Below are positions 63,468 to 64,000 of a DNA stretch of 64,000 bases, in pieces; within the stretch, counting starts at the first letter, position 1; each line of letters opens with the position of its first letter. The position numbers were made by a program, and so were the translations under genes. The stretch is taken from contig CP152408.1 of assembly GCA_038961845.1 (NCBI GenBank), positions 2,480,001-2,544,000 on the forward strand, written 5' to 3'. The DNA comes from Xylophilus sp. GW821-FHT01B05. Lineage in GTDB: Bacteria > Pseudomonadota > Gammaproteobacteria > Burkholderiales > Burkholderiaceae_C. The notes below the pieces were generated by a model. That model was not told the origin of the DNA. It did not search any database and saw only the letters and a list, made by a program, of their open reading frames with translations.

Positions 63468-64000
63468 TTGTCCATCTTCCGCCTGTCCCAGCCCTCTGTT
63501 CCCGTCGCCGTGGCCTGCCTGGTTGGCAGCCTGATCTCGCTCTGCGTCGGCACCTCTTTTGCCAAGAGCCTGTTCCCGGCGATTGGTGCCCAGGGCACGG
63601 TGGCGCTGCGCTGCACCTTTGCCGCGGTGATCCTGCTGGCGCTGTGGCGGCCCTGGCGCAGGCCGCTGGCGCGGCGCGATGCGCTCTGGATCTGCCTCTA
63701 TGGCGCCACGCTGGGCTTTACCAACCTGCTGTTCTACCTGTCCCTGCGCACCGTGCCGCTGGGTATTGCGCTGGCGCTGGAGTTCACCGGGCCGCTGGTG
63801 CTGGCCGTGCTGTCGTCGCGGCGCCGGGCGGATTTCATCTGGGTCGGGCTGGCCGTGATCGGGCTGGCCTTTCTGCTGCTGTTCGACGGCACCGCCGCCC
63901 GGCCGGATCTGCTGGGCTCGGTCTGTGCGCTGGGGGCGGGCACGCTGTGGGCGCTGTACATCGTGTTCGGCCAAAAGGCCGGCAACGCGCATGGCGGGCA
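63468..64000 (+). CDS. RhtA/EamA-family amino-acid exporter, 3' part outside window
   Basis: Open frame of 177 codons without a stop to the window edge. After an in-frame TGA at 63426 there is no ATG; TTG 63468 is the most plausible start (MSIFRLSQPSVPVAVACLVG). Membrane helices are visible from SLISLCVGTSFAKSLFPAIG onward, with LRCTFAAVILLALWRPWRRP and LEFTGPLVLAVLSSRRRADF typical of RhtA threonine/homoserine exporters. The first about six of ten helices are present. The start lacks a strong ribosome site. Confidence 0.82.
   Translation, partial: MSIFRLSQPSVPVAVACLVGSLISLCVGTSFAKSLFPAIGAQGTVALRCTFAAVILLALWRPWRRPLARRDALWICLYGATLGFTNLLFYLSLRTVPLGIALALEFTGPLVLAVLSSRRRADFIWVGLAVIGLAFLLLFDGTAARPDLLGSVCALGAGTLWALYIVFGQKAGNAHGG

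Overview
GC-rich, densely packed bacterial chromosome. The gene families point to a betaproteobacterium of the Comamonadaceae (Acidovorax/Variovorax-like): a Bug-type tricarboxylate-transporter binding protein, a LexA-controlled imuA-imuB-imuC(dnaE2) cassette, a dmeR/dmeF pair, TRAP and amino-acid ABC transporters, ETF-ubiquinone oxidoreductase, and a family of short palindromic repeats shared between sites. The genus is inferred from content only. I saw no rRNA, tRNA, CRISPR array or prophage.

Layout. 1-9.6 kb: end of argA, a PIN/RHH toxin-antitoxin pair, hrpA, fused pabB-pabC, an acyl-CoA synthetase and a DUF1304 protein. 9.6-20.5 kb: DUF1439 protein, LysR regulator divergent from an MFS exporter, a GntR-led amino-acid ABC operon (read leftward), Uma2 protein, Bug protein, type II NADH dehydrogenase and a 2OG-Fe(II) oxygenase. 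20.5-29.7 kb: uspA, then a long leftward run: ETF-QO, TRAP dctP-dctQ-dctM, an orphan gcvH, a hybrid PAS histidine kinase, a pseudouridine synthase and an SDR. 30-36.8 kb: NarL-type response regulator and 7TM sensor kinase, a decayed secreted-protein gene carrying a MITE and an insertion sequence, and a beta-helix surface protein. The near-palindrome TACCT-N6/7-GG-N-AT occurs before the regulator, before the decayed gene and before the beta-helix gene. 36.8-43.8 kb: ferritin-like hydrolase divergent from TetR, AhpD-like protein, DUF3014 protein, catalase, AcoR-type sigma-54 activator. 43.8-47.5 kb: an IS1182-type element separates that activator from a sigma-54-promoted aldehyde dehydrogenase-DUF779 operon. 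47.7-58 kb: enoyl-CoA hydratase, Tat-exported metallophosphoesterase, small Fis-type HTH protein, PAS-LuxR regulator divergent from scoAB, dmeR/dmeF, glutamine amidotransferase, MntA/HepT toxin-antitoxin and an ABC exporter. 58-64 kb: imuA-imuB-imuC behind a LexA box, then a partial RhtA/EamA exporter.

Most unusual features. (1) A roughly 60-70 bp palindromic repeat family has nine copies here. Four lie between convergent genes, three lie in frame inside coding genes (hrpA, ndh, imuC), and two supply the stop codon of the neighbouring gene. (2) A two-component system and a candidate shared operator sit beside secreted beta-helix-type proteins. One target gene has been destroyed by stacked insertions, and removing the MITE in silico restores its signal peptide.
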